From: Tribonema minus
Lineage: Eukaryota > Sar > Xanthophyceae > Tribonematales > Tribonemataceae
Direction of reading: 5' to 3'
Assembly (NCBI GenBank): GCA_017506865.1
Contig: JAFCMP010000027.1
Span: 1 to 64,000, forward strand
Length of the DNA stretch: 64,000 nucleotides
Of the stretch, positions 23,601 through 36,757 are shown in pieces. Both the position numbers and the translations under genes were made by a program. How positions within the stretch are numbered: position 1 is the stretch's first letter; every line of letters starts with the position of its first letter. Below the pieces are notes generated by a model, which did not search any database, was not told the origin of the DNA, and saw nothing but the letters and a program-made list of their open reading frames with translations.

Positions 23601-26600
23601 TGTGAGGCGCTTGCAGGAGCTGCCACACGGCGCAGCCAGGGCTTCAGACTGTATCCAATGGCATACATCTTAGGTACTTTCTGGAGGACGGACGTCAAAT
23701 TACACCTGCTTGACGGAACGTCTGGAACGATTACGGTAGTACCAGTACAGGGGCACAGATGCCTGCTTACGCCTTGTAAATTACACATTACAGTCCATAT
23801 GAACGTAATTTAGTGACTCGCTCAATGAGGATGGCGCATGTGCACTCTGTGTTGCTGAAAAAAACGGGGGGCGCAATCCCCTCCATGCGCCCAATCATGG
23901 GCGGCATCCATGCTGCAGTGCACTGTTGTACAGTATGCTAAAGTACATGTGGCAGAATCCAGGGGGGGGGGGCGCATGGAGGAGGACGTAGGGGAGGACC
24001 GCGAGATGCCACTTGGCGTCGGCGGCGTTTGAGTGGTTGTCGTTGCGACACTTTCAGACTGTCATACGACATGTAGATTCTTTACAGCTAGATGCCAATC
24101 ATCTGGGCTTTTTCGCGCCCTGAGCGAGAATTAATAAAAAGTACATATGGACTCTGCCAGGACTCGAGGTGTGAGGTTGATGCACCGGCCGCGCTAGTCA
24201 ATGCGCACAATCACGGCCTTGCACATGCCGCGGTACAAGGCACAGTACACTACACAGTCCAGGTGAACCCCCACAATACATGTGAACTCCGCAGAGCGAC
24301 TTACGAAATGAGGTTAATGTAGCGGCCGCGCTGATCAAGATCTGGCGCAATGCCCTCCATGCGTCCGATCATTGCCATGCGCATGCCGATGACCGTGAGG
24401 AAGCACGCGTAGTTGACGCAGTTGATCTTGTTCCACGTGTCCGACAGATAGACGCTCAGGCCGACCTGGGAAGGCGAAATGGATGCCGGGGTCCTGGTGA
24501 ACCTTTCGAAACTAGACTATAGGCGTGCCAGACAGCTTATGCTGAACAAACAGTGGTGCAGGTCACGGCAAGAAGGTCTTATCATACTGATAAAGAGGCA
24601 TCTAAATACAGGTGGCCATGTCACAAGAAACCGCCAATGACCTACTGGGCCATGAAAGCGATAACATGCGCTTGTTCCATGATGATCCCTCTTTGCAGCA
24701 GTCTCTGATTTGCGTAAAGGCGCAGCGGCGCCTTGCGTATTAGTATAATTATTCGTTAAAATCAGTCTTGCTGCGGACATGTGCAGGAGTATAGCGGCGT
24801 GCAAATGTATACTGACATAGGCATGTACTTGAACCCAAAATAGGCAGATCAGCAGCACTGAGCAACAAGCGCCAAGCAGTGAGCAAACGGCCCTCGCTGA
24901 CGTACACCTCATGAAAGCCATTAAACCCTGACTGCTGCGCCTAAACAACACGGAGAGTCACCATGTAGCTCGTGCTCTTGAAGTGCGCCCCGCAGCCCCG
25001 CTGGTGTGCAATACCAGCGGTGCGATGGCCCACTGATGCAAATTGGTGAGTCAATCGCAGTTGTTCAAGACACAGCCAACAAAAGCTGCTGCGAACACTT
25101 GCCTGCAGCGAAACCTCGAATTGATTCAAGAATGGTTGAAGCTCAACATGCACACTCCCGAGTAGGGATGTTGCGTGGTGTGAGGTATTCCTATGTGTGT
25201 CTTTATCTTACTTGCAGTTTGCTTCCTCACATAGCCAGGAGTCACAATGTGTGCGTGTGTATTTGTCATCACTTTGGTATCATGCAGCTGCACAACGCCT
25301 ACGGTCCAACATGGCTGGGGCAGCATATCCACCATGCTAATGGACAAGTCGTTGGCTGCAATGTGAGTTCAATCTGCAACTGGCAACTGTTGAAGTAACT
25401 GATGAGTGTAACTGCAGTTTCAGGGGGTCTCACCCGCTTGTACTCCCGCAACTCCGCCATGACGTAGAAGAGCACCAGGCCGTACAGCACGAGTTCCATA
25501 CCCAAGAAACCGGCATCGAATGATGATGCCTGCTGGTGAAAGACCCTGCAGTGTTGCAGACAATCAAGATGATGGCGCTCTGAACACTCAGTGTCCACGT
25601 CAGCACATTTGCAGTTGGTGAGACACTGATGCACTCTGTCGTGCAAGAGAACCAGCGTGGCGCTTTGCAATCGCGCTACGATGCACGCAAGAAAACAACA
25701 GCAGAGCAATGCTTCACAGCTGCAGCTATGCTCTTTATCAAAGCTGACTGAAATCGCAGCAGCAGAGTAAGTGTGTGTTTGTGCGTGTGTGGTATTTGTG
25801 CAGTGATGAACACTCCAATGCCCGTCGTTGTCAGTGCGACAGCGCTCTCACCTGTGGGGCTTGAGCAGCGGCCCAGTGCGAATCTGCGCATGAACATGAG
25901 CAGTTGCATAAATTCACATGAGCCTAAGTGGCATGAATTCACGCAAGTGTAAATTCATATGAGCACAAGGTGACCATCGCGTTTAGAACTGAATGCACCC
26001 TTTTTAAGTACATACTTCTGAAGTATGTATCATGGACATTTCTGACAGTCGTCAGAGCAAAGGGGAGCACTTCATACTATACAGCGCTAGCCAAGATCGC
26101 ATGCTCCCTTCAAAGCACTGACGACAGATGGTGGTGATGGAATACATGGCCACCCGCATTGTGCATGAGCCAAGGACGCATCGCTTAAGCCATGCCCTAC
26201 GTTCTTTGCAGCTGCAGCCATGGTGCACCGCTGCCTAGTCAACGCGGCAAGCCTTCAACACAAGTGTGTATTTGCTTCTGGTATATACGCTGTAGGCTCC
26301 AGCCACATCTGTCAGATCAGCGGTCACATCCATGTAAATTCAAAGAGTGCTGTGTTGAGCATCTGCAGGGCAAGATTGACATGTGCCTGCCATCAGCATG
26401 CTGCTCGGTGCCTAATAGAATATAGTCTACCATGATCACAATACCCCGGAGGCTTCAAAGCGTAAGTCAGGGACTCTGACACAGGTATGCAGCAGCGCAT
26501 GCTGCGGCGCACGCACACATCTGGGTGCCCATTTGCATCATGATCCACACTGCTGTTATTTGGAAGTATTTTGAGATCAGCTGCGAAACAACCGAAGCAG

Positions 26601-29600
26601 CCATCATGCGGCACAGCCATCATTTGGCACACAATACATACCTTGTAGGACGACCGTGCCGCGCCCATAGAGAGCAGCTCCGTCAGTGCCGTGGTGACCG
26701 CAAACGTGTCCGAGTGGACGTTGTAGACATTGAAGTCCAGTATCATGGCGCGCACTCCCTCGTCTGTTGAAATTGAGGTGAAAGGGTGATTGTATGTGAG
26801 AGTCACTTCAGGCAACCACGCAGATTGGCAACACTCAAAGCAAATTGATAACTTTTCATCCAATACATACACATGCATATCGCGGTAACCGCCCATGTGA
26901 GCGATGAAATCAACACAGCCAGGAGCGTGACAGACAACAACCAAAACTTGTGCCACTGGTTTGCCTATTGGTGCAACACAAATTCTTTTGTGGGATTCAA
27001 GAAGCACGCCAGCAGGTGCGGCTGAAGGCGCGCACTCGAATTGAAATTAGCGCCATCCTGCAGCGCCTGTCAATCCAACTGAGGTATTGATACGACGTGT
27101 AAATGGTGATTCTTGACTTAGGCTGACCGGCCAGGGCCTGTACAAAGTATGCCCTCACAGTCGCTCTTAGACACCGACAACGGCCACCAACGGCTGCTGA
27201 TGTCGCTACCACACTGACGGCCAGCAGCTGAAGACACTAATCAAAGTCGCCGCAGTCCTGCAGCGAGCTAAACATCACCTGATACAGAGTGTTCCAGCAT
27301 GAAATTTGGCGTAGCGAAGTGTTCCTGCATGCTCTTTGACGCAGAATTCCTGACCAGATTGCAGGTGCCTACTTCCACGTGTAAACAATTGCGCGCTTCG
27401 CCCACCGGCGCAACACCGAAGCACTTCTTGAGCCCAGCAAGCACACCGACACGCTGCACTGAAGGCACATACATACCGAAGTCGACGTTGTCTTGCAGCG
27501 CCTGCAGCGCAGCGGCCGCGTCTTCGAGGGTGTCTGGAAGGTCAAGCGCGTAGCCACAGCCGGGGTACTGCGTGCTCGTGCGCAGGCTGCGTGGGCGGCA
27601 GACAAATTGCGCAGCGGGGCGAGTGTGAGGACTGTGAAGCGTTTGCAATGTTGACGTTGCCCAGATCACCATGCAGAGACACCTGAGCTTGTGGCGTGAC
27701 ACGCACGCGCGCACTTGTAAGTAGGAATGAATGTGTTGTTAGGAAAGCACAGCAGGCCTGGGCATACCAGCTGCATAGGCGGAAGACACATTATGCAGCG
27801 CGGCCAGAGCGTGACTACTCCACAGCTGGCAGGCATGGTCAGCAAACACGTATGGCATGGAGGACATACGCTGCCTGACCGCTACCTCCACAGAATCGCC
27901 ACATCCCGCCAGGCATGCATCAGCGGGCGTTGTCCAGGTCATGCAGCACGCTGCTGCAGTCCGTGTGCGGACATGAAGACTACATGGCCCAGATTCACAT
28001 TTGTGTGAAGCGTCATCAGGTCTTTACAATCAATACTACACTGCAAGTGCACAACTTCAAGTGCACCCTGACTGCTAATAAAACAGTGCTGTTTCTCGTT
28101 GTGTGCGTGCATGGGGCGGTGCACATGAACATTGTGGTTGGCACTAGGCACTAATTAAGGGCACCTCAGTGTGGTAAAATCACAACTATTCTACCTGGTC
28201 ATGGAGGGCATCGCCTAGGGTTGGGGTCAGGGTGAGGGTCGAGACCGGTGTCGAATGCGAGGCTCAACCACCGCTGCTCCAACGTTGAGCTTGAGCCCAC
28301 ATTATATGCTCGGGGTGGTGATCCAGACTTGTTGACTTTGATGACTTTGAAGTAACTGTTATTTATATGTTGTTATAACTTATATTTTAAAAGGAAACAA
28401 ATCACAAGACCGTGCCATCATTATTATATTATACCTGGTCATGGAGGGCATGCCGAGGTCGCCGTTGAATGTGAGGCCCGACCACGGCTGCTCGTCCATG
28501 TTGGCGCGTGTCAGCGCTCCGTAGCACGACGGCAGCAGGTCGGAGAAGGCCATTGGCACGACACACGTGTCCCCTCGCACGCGCTGGATCCGCAGCCTGA
28601 GCAATGCAACAGTTGAAGTTAAAGCACAGTCAAGTTGGAAGCGGTATCATTTCGGGCACTGGGCACTTCAATAAAAGGTTGTTCAAGCATGGATCCATAA
28701 CTCTGGTGTTACGGTAGTGCAGGGCAAGCGCCTTTGAGCTTTCTGACTGCGTGTGCGTGCTGGTCTACTTGGACTCTGATTTCAATTCAATCCTTGAGTG
28801 CGTTCCCTTTCCTGAGCACTGGAGGATGTAGGCGGTGTGTGCCTCACCCGTTTTGATGTCATGACAGGAAAACCACACTGCAGCAGCACGAGTGTGTACG
28901 AGGCATTGTTGCAGCTTCGAACTATTTCATCGTGGGTAGTGGTTCACGAGATTAATTAGGTGTTTGGTGATTGGTATGCTTTGAACCCTGCAAATACTTC
29001 AGCAATGCTTCAAATACTTCAGCAGTACCTTTTTTCTGTCAAGTGTGGTGCAAATGAAGCCTGCCAAAATTGTATCACTGATATCAAGCCAGGTTTCCAA
29101 TATTTGTCTAGTACTTGCTCTGCCGCACTTGTACGTGCACTCTGGCAGTCTACCAGGCTTGCCACACCAATCAAGGCCTTGCCACACCATTGTGAATGGG
29201 CGTGCAGAGTGTTTCACGCCCTCCTTTCACTGACAGGATTTTGAATTGACTTGCAAGCATCAAGTGGCGCTCAGGAACAGCGAGTACCATGGCACGTGGT
29301 TCTGTTGCAACTTAGAAGCATGAAGCAGCAGAGGGAAACGAGTTATATGCTACTTGAAGTAGTGCTTGAAGTACATGTAACTGCCAACACACAATGCAAC
29401 TGACCTTGCCTGCCCCACGCGCACGTTGGCGCCGTCTGGCATGAAGTCCGGGCCGAGCCTCGCCACAGCGATCTGAGCGGGCGTGTAGAGCGCTGCCATC
29501 ACCGTGGAATTGTCAACGAAGGTGACGTTTGGCTGCAGCCAGTTGGGCAGAAACTGCAGTGGCGGCAACGCAACACGGTCATTGTCATGAGGTCAAGAAG

Positions 29601-31875
29601 AGATATTGCGGATGGCGGCCCGCATTACAAAGTGAAGACACGAGCACTAGACAAGCGCAGGAAACTGTGATGTCAGCCAGCCGCACACAACAAGCTTGTG
29701 TTACTGCAGGTACACGCGGTGACGGCGGCATGTAGTTTGGCTCAGAGCCACTTGTCGTCATAAAACCAGCGATCGAGATGATCATCAAATACCGGCAGTA
29801 TCACACTTCACGAGGCATTAGAGGCCTATGCGCTGATGGCTTTCCGTACAAGGGATTGTTGCAGCCACCATTGGCGCCCTTGCATTGAGTGCTGAAGTCT
29901 GTGCATTCCATCATCACTGGCGTTTGCAGCAAAAACATATTCTTACGTCACCTGTGCTTGCAGTGGGTGCTGACATCTGCAACAGTCACCATCACAGGTG
30001 TCTGCTCTGACAAAGGATGCTTGCAGCGGAGGCTGGAGTCTGCATGTACCATCGTTGTTTTTCAATGGCACCTTTGCACTGCGTTTATAGCAAGCTGGGT
30101 TCATCCTGGGCTGCTTCATGCATGTGGCACATGCTTGTGAATGACAGCTCTCGCGCTACCAAAGTGCACACCTGCAGTTGAAGTTCCTACCGTCACTTCA
30201 AGTCTACTGAAGCAGCTCTGAGGAATTGCCAGCGCATACAAAACTCAGTTCATTGAGTATATGGTCCAAGTCTGCACCGCTTCACCTGTGTCTGCGCCCA
30301 CTGGAACCAGTCATCGGACGACGCCACATCAGCGAACGTGTTCCTGTAGGAGAACTCGTCCCTAAAGAACGTGTTGACAACCTGCGCGGCGTGTGCGGCA
30401 GCGGGAGCGTCACATGTACCAGTTCGGACTGACTGCACGCCAGCCATCAGCTGATGTCATGTGGCGCAAACTGTCCTGCTGCTGCAGAGCTTCGCTCATC
30501 TCCTGAAACTTAATTCAACACCTACAATGTCATTTTGTCTGAGTAGTGAACAGCCACTACTTCAAAGTACATCTGTTGCAGTCATCATCAACAACCTCAT
30601 CGTTAGGTACAGGCCCACCTCAAGGCTGTCATGTCATTGCTGCATACTGCACCTGACAATGGCTCAGCAGCTAAAGTCGCCAGCACCATTGAGGCAGTTA
30701 CAAGCATGTGTTCTGAAGAAGAAGCAATGCAGCATTGAGCGCTGCTGCAAGACTGCTCCGTCAAACATCAGGGTGCGCAGAACACAGGGTTCAAGCATGT
30801 CAAACTTCAACTGGTGAGCCCCACGCCAGCATCGCATATTATGCGCATGGCAGCACTCCACAGCAGGCACTCCAAGAGCCCCTAGTTTATCAAAAAGAGA
30901 TTTGTGCTGTACAAATGCACAGCCACCTACCTGGCTCTGGAGGAAGAACGATGAGGCGCCGCGCGGCGCAAACACCGCGCAGCAGAACACTCCCAGGAAG
31001 ACCATGTAGGCTAGGGCGGAGCGCGTCTCCTTGGAGATGTCGCGAATGCTGCAGTGGCGGCAGCGATGAGTGACTCTGTAGGTGAAGTTGCAGCCTCAAG
31101 TGGTGACTTGCTGCCCATGAAGCACAGGTCGGGACCGGGCGGTCGAGGCACTTCCATTGAGGTATGGGGGATTTCTGCAGCTCCCATGCAAGTTGGCTGT
31201 TGCTGTGTTGAGGTCGCACGATCAAGCACCGCTGCTGAGCAGCACCCACTTCTGACCGTATCATGCAATCACTCATAACGTCAAGGACTTTAAAAACCTC
31301 AGGGTATGTTTTTTAAAGCAACTGTTGGCGTGGATGAGCACATGTGGCTTTGCCAGCGGAGACGTATTGCCTCCAGTTCAGCCAAAGCAGTGATGGACCC
31401 AGCAGTGCCACCATTTCAACTGACCACTATAAATTGTTGAGCAATGTGCGCCTTACGCCTTGCATGGACCTCCAACACAGCAATTGTGTGCAAGTCGGCG
31501 GAGCCCCTCCCTTTTACTTCCACTGCATATATCGATCAGTGTCCTTGATTCAGTGTGTGGAAATGCACATCTGTTGTCGGAAAGCAACAGAGACATTGAG
31601 GTACCTCATTGGCGTTTATTGAAAGCACTGCTGGTTGAGTTGCTGGTCAAGATATCCACTCAGTTGTGGTGGGCATGCACTTGTGCGCCTTACCTGAATC
31701 TGTCGTTGGCCTCCATCTGTGCCAGTATCTGCTGCTCCTGAGCCGCATGCGCAGCCCTGTTTGCTAGTAGCGTCTTTGCTGCGAACACACCCTTCAAGCT
31801 CAAGCCCCCGCTCGACGACTCCGAGTGCATGAGAGGAGCTCTCTGCACCTTGACGTCCGATTTGCTGTCAGCCAT
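17678..31875 (-). CDS. PKD2: Polycystin-2 (TRPP/PKD2)-type cation channel, 762 residues
   Basis: Sixteen exons close in phase: 31694-31875, 30931-31048, 30286-30381, 29405-29553, 28435-28596, 27477-27586, 26642-26763, 25434-25532, 24305-24465, 23043-23109, 21841-22041, 20797-20965, 20344-20420, 19675-19737, 18858-18980 and 17678-18067. S1 is near residues 72-88, followed by the extracytosolic TOP domain (CGYALDL, MILDFNVYNVHSDTF) at about 100-313. S2 is about 321-341, S3 361-381, S4 410-422, S5 447-473 and S6 505-531 (FLMFFVVVSMFLATV). The filter reads VLGNFD at 490-495, where PKD2 has LGD. The tail has a charged helix (572-633) and an Ala-rich end. The family forms tetrameric ciliary or ER cation channels. 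No EF hand is seen. The start is the first ATG after an in-frame TTG frame. Exon 8 has a NAGNAG acceptor (CAGCAG). Confidence 0.93.
18181..18290 (-). repeat. Acceptor-edge echo of the last PKD2 exon
   Basis: An about 100-base copy of the start of exon 16, 183 bases upstream in transcription. Its exon-like start is at 18250 with an intact CTGCAG acceptor, and the frame stays open for LYHMELSQADLGRALTKV before diverging and stopping. Confidence 0.85.
18514..18664 (+). mobile_element. 5'-truncated retroelement tail with 12-base target duplication
   Basis: Matches the end of the element coding region and 3' tail (compare 4812-4966). It is flanked by AAGTACAGATAC at 18502-18513 and again at 18665-18676. 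It lies in the last PKD2 intron, antisense to the gene. Confidence 0.93.
19312..19373 (-). mobile_element. 5'-truncated retroelement tail
   Basis: About 62 bases of the 3' tail in minus orientation, flanked by GCTGCAGTTGTACT (19298-19311) and GCTGCAGTTATACT (19374-19387), a 14-base duplication with one mismatch. Confidence 0.88.
21345..21432 (-). repeat. Dispersed repeat, second copy (GATCGTAGAGCTTTAGGTG family)
   Basis: Reverse complement of the unit at 12750-12830, sharing AGAGCTTTAGGTGACAAG and a CTTCCATCAATGACCG tail. Lies in a PKD2 intron. Confidence 0.7.
22185..22270 (-). repeat. Acceptor-edge echo of PKD2 exon 11
   Basis: Copies GCGCAG, then GTCTTCAAGTACACGCACRC, 194 bases upstream of the real exon start (22041). 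The exon-like start is at 22235. Confidence 0.88.
23949..24137 (+). mobile_element. 5'-truncated retroelement tail
   Basis: Coding end and 3' tail of the element in a PKD2 intron, with AAAGTACAT on both sides (23940-23948 and 24138-24146). Confidence 0.9.
24172..24216 (-). repeat. Donor-edge echo of PKD2 exon 9
   Basis: A diverged copy of the exon end (CGCGGCCGGTGCATCAACCTCA versus the real RGRYINLIS coding end at 24305). The donor is destroyed. It directly abuts the retroelement tail that ends at 24146. Confidence 0.6.
28190..28290 (-). repeat. Donor-edge echo of PKD2 exon 5
   Basis: Copies the last about 90 bases of exon 5 and its GT donor (exon-like end 28195), 240 bases downstream of the real end at 28435. 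It is interrupted by a TTAGGG-like stretch. Confidence 0.8.
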
Positions 31876-32096
31876 GGTGCCACCAGCACCTTGTAGCCTG
31901 GCTACCGCTGCAGACCTGCTCCGATCCCTGTTGGCTGCGTCGATGCGCAATAAATGTAGGTAGACAGCATCACGGCACTTTCATACTTCCTTTTTTCGTA
32001 GTACATCAACCTCAACAGTTGCACAACGGTGAACTTCAAACGTTGATTGGGGGTCGCCGCCGACTGAAAAACAGAAGACTGGTGCAGCCTCTGTCA
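31876..32096. promoter_or_regulatory. Divergent promoter interval, PKD2 / CTR
   Basis: 221 bases separate the two head-to-head start codons. No core promoter motif is recognised. A shared bidirectional promoter is inferred from spacing only. Confidence 0.4.
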
Positions 32097-34423
32097 ATGG
32101 CGATGGACGACCATGAGATGGGCATGTCCATGTCAATGACCTTCAGCAGGTATGTCTCGCGTGGCGAATTGCAACACGATTGAGAGTGCAGTTGCAGGAC
32201 CCTTTTTTCTCGTTCAGAGGCGCTGTTCATGTAGTCATGTCTCCATGGCCACAGCGATCTTCTGCAAGGCGTCACGGCTGCTTGCGTAATAGTCTTGTGC
32301 ATTTTAAATAGAGTTTGAGGGCAGGGCTTGAACCAGATCTGCACCATGGCTGCGCAGTTTTGAGGGCACATGATGCGGATACAATGCCTGTGCGTGTGTG
32401 TGATTTTTGTTGTCGTCCTTCCCGCTGTGTTCCCAGCCAGAGGCACATACACCTTGCTGGAATCCTTGCACATACTGGTCATGCAGACATAGCACTATGT
32501 ACACTACTACAGGCACAGACACCGTACTGGAATCCTTGCGCATGCTCTTCATGCAGACATGGCACTGTGCAACTACCCATCCATTAGACAGCCTGCAGTG
32601 TTAGCAGTGGCATCGACAAACCATTGGAGACTTACTGGTGTGTGCACATAATGGTAATTATTGTTCACTCAATATGTTTACATATGAATGATTGCAAGAG
32701 CGTCTCAAAAGCCAGTCTCTGTGGCACATACATGCAGGCGACACCGCACACCACCACTTGTCAGTATTGAAAGATGCAGCATCATATTGCGCTTCTCGTG
32801 CACACGCTCCACATGCCCTGGCCACATGGGCCGTCACTACACCAATTGAACGTATCATAGCATTGACAATGCCGCATCGTGTTGCATCGTCGCGCGCTCT
32901 CCTGCAGCCTGGGCACATACACCGTCACCATACTCTGGGACTTCTGGGACGTGCGCACGCGGTGGCAGTACGCGCTGAGCTGCCTCGCGGTGGTGGTGCT
33001 GTGCATGCTGTACCACTGCGTGCGGCGCGCCGAGATGCGCATGCTGCGCGAGATGACTGCTGTAAAGGTGCTGTCGCAGGCGAGCGCAGTTGTTCAGCCC
33101 CATGTATCGTTGGTGTACTGGGTGTTAGCTCTCGCTTGATAGGGCGCAAGAACGCCCAGATGATTGATGTCACGCTCGCCAGCAGAGCATCCACGTACCT
33201 TGCGACAAAGTGTCTCGTTGCGCATTGATGACCACTTCTTAAAGACATCGCCAAATGGCATCTCATTGTCATTGTACTTGATCAATCCTCGCTTAGGGCG
33301 GGAAAGCGCATGGATGATTGATGCCAAGCTTGCTGCCAGAGTCTACATGTACCCTTATAACAAAGGAGTTTGATGTTCCTTGAGGAGCACTTTACATGAC
33401 ATCTCCAGATGACATCTGCCCCCCCCCCTCCACTACGTGCTCTCTTTCCTTGTGTTTCAGAATGGCCTACTGCTGACAGAAGAGGCGGGCCTCCTGCAGT
33501 CCCCTGGAGTCAGCGTCCAAAGGTGAGCTGCACCGGAACGCTTCAACCATATCGAGGTTCACAACTTCAACACAAGCAGACAGCCGAGGCAGTGCACCAT
33601 ATATCAATTCAGGTGCGGCGCGTGAATGGGTTGCTGCAGATCTTGCACAGGCACGTGGCTGCAAACCACCACGCTGCATGTGGTCGCATCATGGCTAAAG
33701 TTAGCACAACTTTCATCGACTTGCTCAGTTGGGCTGTGCGATTGCATTACTGCCAGGGTCAGCGCATTATGCAACAGGTGGTGCAACTGCGTCGTGTGTC
33801 ATGATGAGTCACAATAAATGCCGCCGACCTGCTTGATTTCATACATACTTTGCACATAGTACTTCCTCGAGGTTCTTGATGTTATACAAAGTTTGTTGCT
33901 GTTTGTGGCGTAGTTTTTGAGTTTCTTTAAGTTTCTTCACAACCATGGTGTCATTATACAAAGTTGACGGGTGAAGCACATTTGTACTGCTAGAAGCACA
34001 CTTTTTGACTGCACGCTCAATTTTTCTTCACTTGTACATTGCCACACACGGGTGCATCAAGCCTTCGCTGTTGCCTTGCCTTGCTGGTGATGCTCACAAT
34101 TTCTTGTTCAAGTATGCCACTAGGACGTGAGAGCGGTAATACTTCTGAAGGATGTACAATGAAAGAATCATGCTGTGTCGACACCTGACCCACATTACCA
34201 TTCCATACACAAGTGTGAATGGTGTCTCGCCACCGCTGCCTGCTCCTGCAGGCCACAGGCGCTGCGCAAGCACCGCGCGCAGTTTGCGCTCCTCAGCGCG
34301 TGCGGCTACGGGCTGGCGCTGCTGCTGATGCTCATCGCCATGACGTACAACAGCGGCCTCTTCATCGTGCTGGTCGTCGGCTGGGGCGCCGGCACATATA
34401 CATTCCACGACGCCGCCATCTGA
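32097..34423 (+). CDS. CTR: CTR/COPT-family copper transporter
   Basis: CTR proteins are trimeric channels that import Cu(I). Four exons join in phase: 32097-32149, 32908-33067 (or to 33061 with a GTAAAG donor), 33461-33522 and 34252-34423 (TGA), giving 148 or 146 residues. The N-terminus MAMDDHEMGMSMSMTFSR is Met-rich, as expected for copper capture. Segment 1 is WQYALSCLAVVVLCMLYHCV. Segment 2 carries the diagnostic Met-x3-Met (MLIAM) and segment 3 the Gly-x3-Gly (GWGAG) packing motif. The length fits the family. The ATG at 32097 is used; the next Met is two codons on. The intron 2 donor choice changes two residues and cannot be settled by phase. Intron 2 holds two old retroelement tails. 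Confidence 0.9.
33128..33353 (-). mobile_element. Two diverged retroelement tails in a CTR intron
   Basis: Two consecutive, older copies of the 3' tail in minus orientation (about 33128-33268 and 33278-33347), each showing the CATCAATCATC...CGCCC...GCGAG core. A 77-residue frame reads through both, including an EMPFGD segment matching the element C-terminus. They are more diverged from the 4.9-kb copy than the other tails, so older or from a sister lineage. Confidence 0.75.
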
Positions 34424-36757
34424 TACGCAGTTTGATGTGATCTGCGGGTTTCAGGGGGGGGGGGAGGGGGCGCTGGTGCTGCTGCCGTGCTGCGCACTGA
34501 GCACAGTGAGTGCGCTGGTGCGCTGCGGCTCTGCCGCTGCTGCCGACGGCGAGCTGCAGAGCACTGCCTTGGATGGGGAGCGTAGGCCGCTGCTGCGCGC
34601 CGCTGATACAGCTGTGGAATATTCTGGACATGCCTAGAGCGTTGATGTCAACGATGAGCGCTGCCTGGAACGCTGTTGCCCACACAGGAGACGAGCAGAC
34701 ACCACAGGCCCTGGGTTCATGGCAGGTCCTGCGGGCTCGGCAGGGCGCTGCTGCTGCGCTACAGTCCTGCGCCACTTTCAAGGAGTGTACGGACAGCTGT
34801 GCAGTGATGGGCCCTGCTACCGAGCAGATCCGCCATTGAGCGTTGAAAAGGGCTTCCGCAAGAGCGTGCAACCGTGGTGATATGCCAGACACCAACGCAC
34901 GTGCACCGTCATGTGCCAAGCAGTGCTCGTGTCGAGATGACGCCCGACTGCGGGGATCTTGCAACCACATCTAAAATCACCCTCCAGGCTTACTGAAGGC
35001 GAGGTCAGCATTTCTACAGCAGTGTTGCACAATTACTAAAGCAGAGATTCAAATGCATGCCCGTCCGTTCCCCCCCCTCTCTCCGTCCATCTTGTTCTTT
35101 TCCCCTCTTTCTGTGACTCTTGCACAACATGACATTTGTTTTCTAGCACATGGTCGCTGCACACCGCGGGGATGGAGAGGGTCTGGACCGGACACCTGTG
35201 TGTACTGCAGGTGATGTGGTGGAGCTTGACATTTCAGGTAGATCTGAATGCCCTATAGCAAGTGCAGCAGTTCCAGGCATGGCTTGCATGCTGCGCGCCT
35301 AGGTGTTGTCGTTGGAGCGCATCTCGATACCAGTTTGACACAGAACGACACGTGTACAATGCCAGTATGACACCTGTGCGACACCTGGAACCCAGATGCG
35401 TCGTACGACAACACCTTGCATAGGTATACCGCTGGCGAACAACACCATCCCCGATGCTGCTGCATGCTCACTCCGCGGAGTTGCTGCTGCTTGAGTGCCT
35501 GCGGGGATGAGCTGCAGATACACCAGCTGCCCCTGCTACAAACATCAGCACAAGACTCACGTAAACTCTCCGTAAACTCTCCATAACAAATTTTATGGCG
35601 GCTGGCCCAACAGCATGCTGGCAGCCGGAGGGCAAGAGATACCGAGGTCCTGTTTTGGCACCGCATGGGAGGCGGTCAGCAGCGCAGGAGACATGGGTGC
35701 ATGGGCGTGGTCCGTCAGCCTCTGCACTGCTTTCAGGCTGTTGTAGAGCTGAGCTGAGCTGAGTTGTGCCTCGCATCAGTCCCAGGCCCCCGTGTCACGC
35801 ACTCCATAGGTGCGGCAAGCGCATCGTGGAATAATCTTGCCGCCCTGCAATTGCTGGCTCCGATGAGTGTACTGGCCTGCCTCTTCATCTACAAGGTTGT
35901 GCGGATCATGATCAAAGTTTGAAAGTCTTTTAGAACGAACTTCATAGTTGCAGTTTTCCGTTGACCCGGAAAGTGTTGTGTGTGTGTGTGTGCGTGACAT
36001 AACTGATGGCGCGTGAAGGTAGGGAACGTCCAGGCCCGGTGGTGGCTGTCAATGAGCGTGGCGCTCTGAACGCGCCCCCGAAGTTATCAGGTACGTGTCG
36101 CTTGGCCCACTTCGAATATGTGATCTTGAAGATCTCGATCATGGTTGCGACGACTGCTGCTCTGTGATGATAGCCTCGTGGTTGTTTATAGGCTGCCAAA
36201 TTCTGTAGTTGCATGACGAACCCTAGCGCGTTGCACTTTCGGGCGATCTTGGTATGGTGCCATGAGATCTTTCAAGGTCGGCGTTCACTATTCTGAGACT
36301 GCTGTAGCTTTGCCTCAGGTTTTCTAGTTTGAAGGCTTATGCTGAAGCTTTCCTGCGACTTTGATGCATTCGCCCTGCTTGGATGCCTTCAGGCAAATGT
36401 CTGGTGCTGCAGTGCATACATTTTACCTGCTGCAGTTTGCTTCCAGCTGGTACTTGCACTCGCGCTCTTGAGCGAGGCATCGTTCGGGGATGGCTCAAGT
36501 GCCCGTCGATGTGCACTCTACTGCATATACACTTCAAACATGCTTTGCAGACACAATTGTCATACATGTGCTGCTCCAGGTGGCATCGGCGATGCTTGGA
36601 GCCACGTCCTCGCACTGGTGGGCCCGGGGCACTATACTGCATGTGCACTTCAGACTTGTCCTGAAGACACTGCATTCATACATGTGCTGCTCCAGGCGGC
36701 ATTGGCGATGCTTGGAGCCACGTCCTTGCTCTGGTGGGCCCGGGGCACCACCTGCAG
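34424..36757. other. 2.3-kb region without a supported gene
   Basis: After the CTR stop there are GC-rich patches (34440-34560) and many short frames, none with recognisable protein. A CA/GT run lies at 35977-35996. From 36560 an about 118-base unit is duplicated (36560-36631 and 36678-36748), each with a CTCCAG, then GTGGCATCGGCGATGC-like junction. It could contain the first exon of the ankyrin-like gene. Confidence 0.5.
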
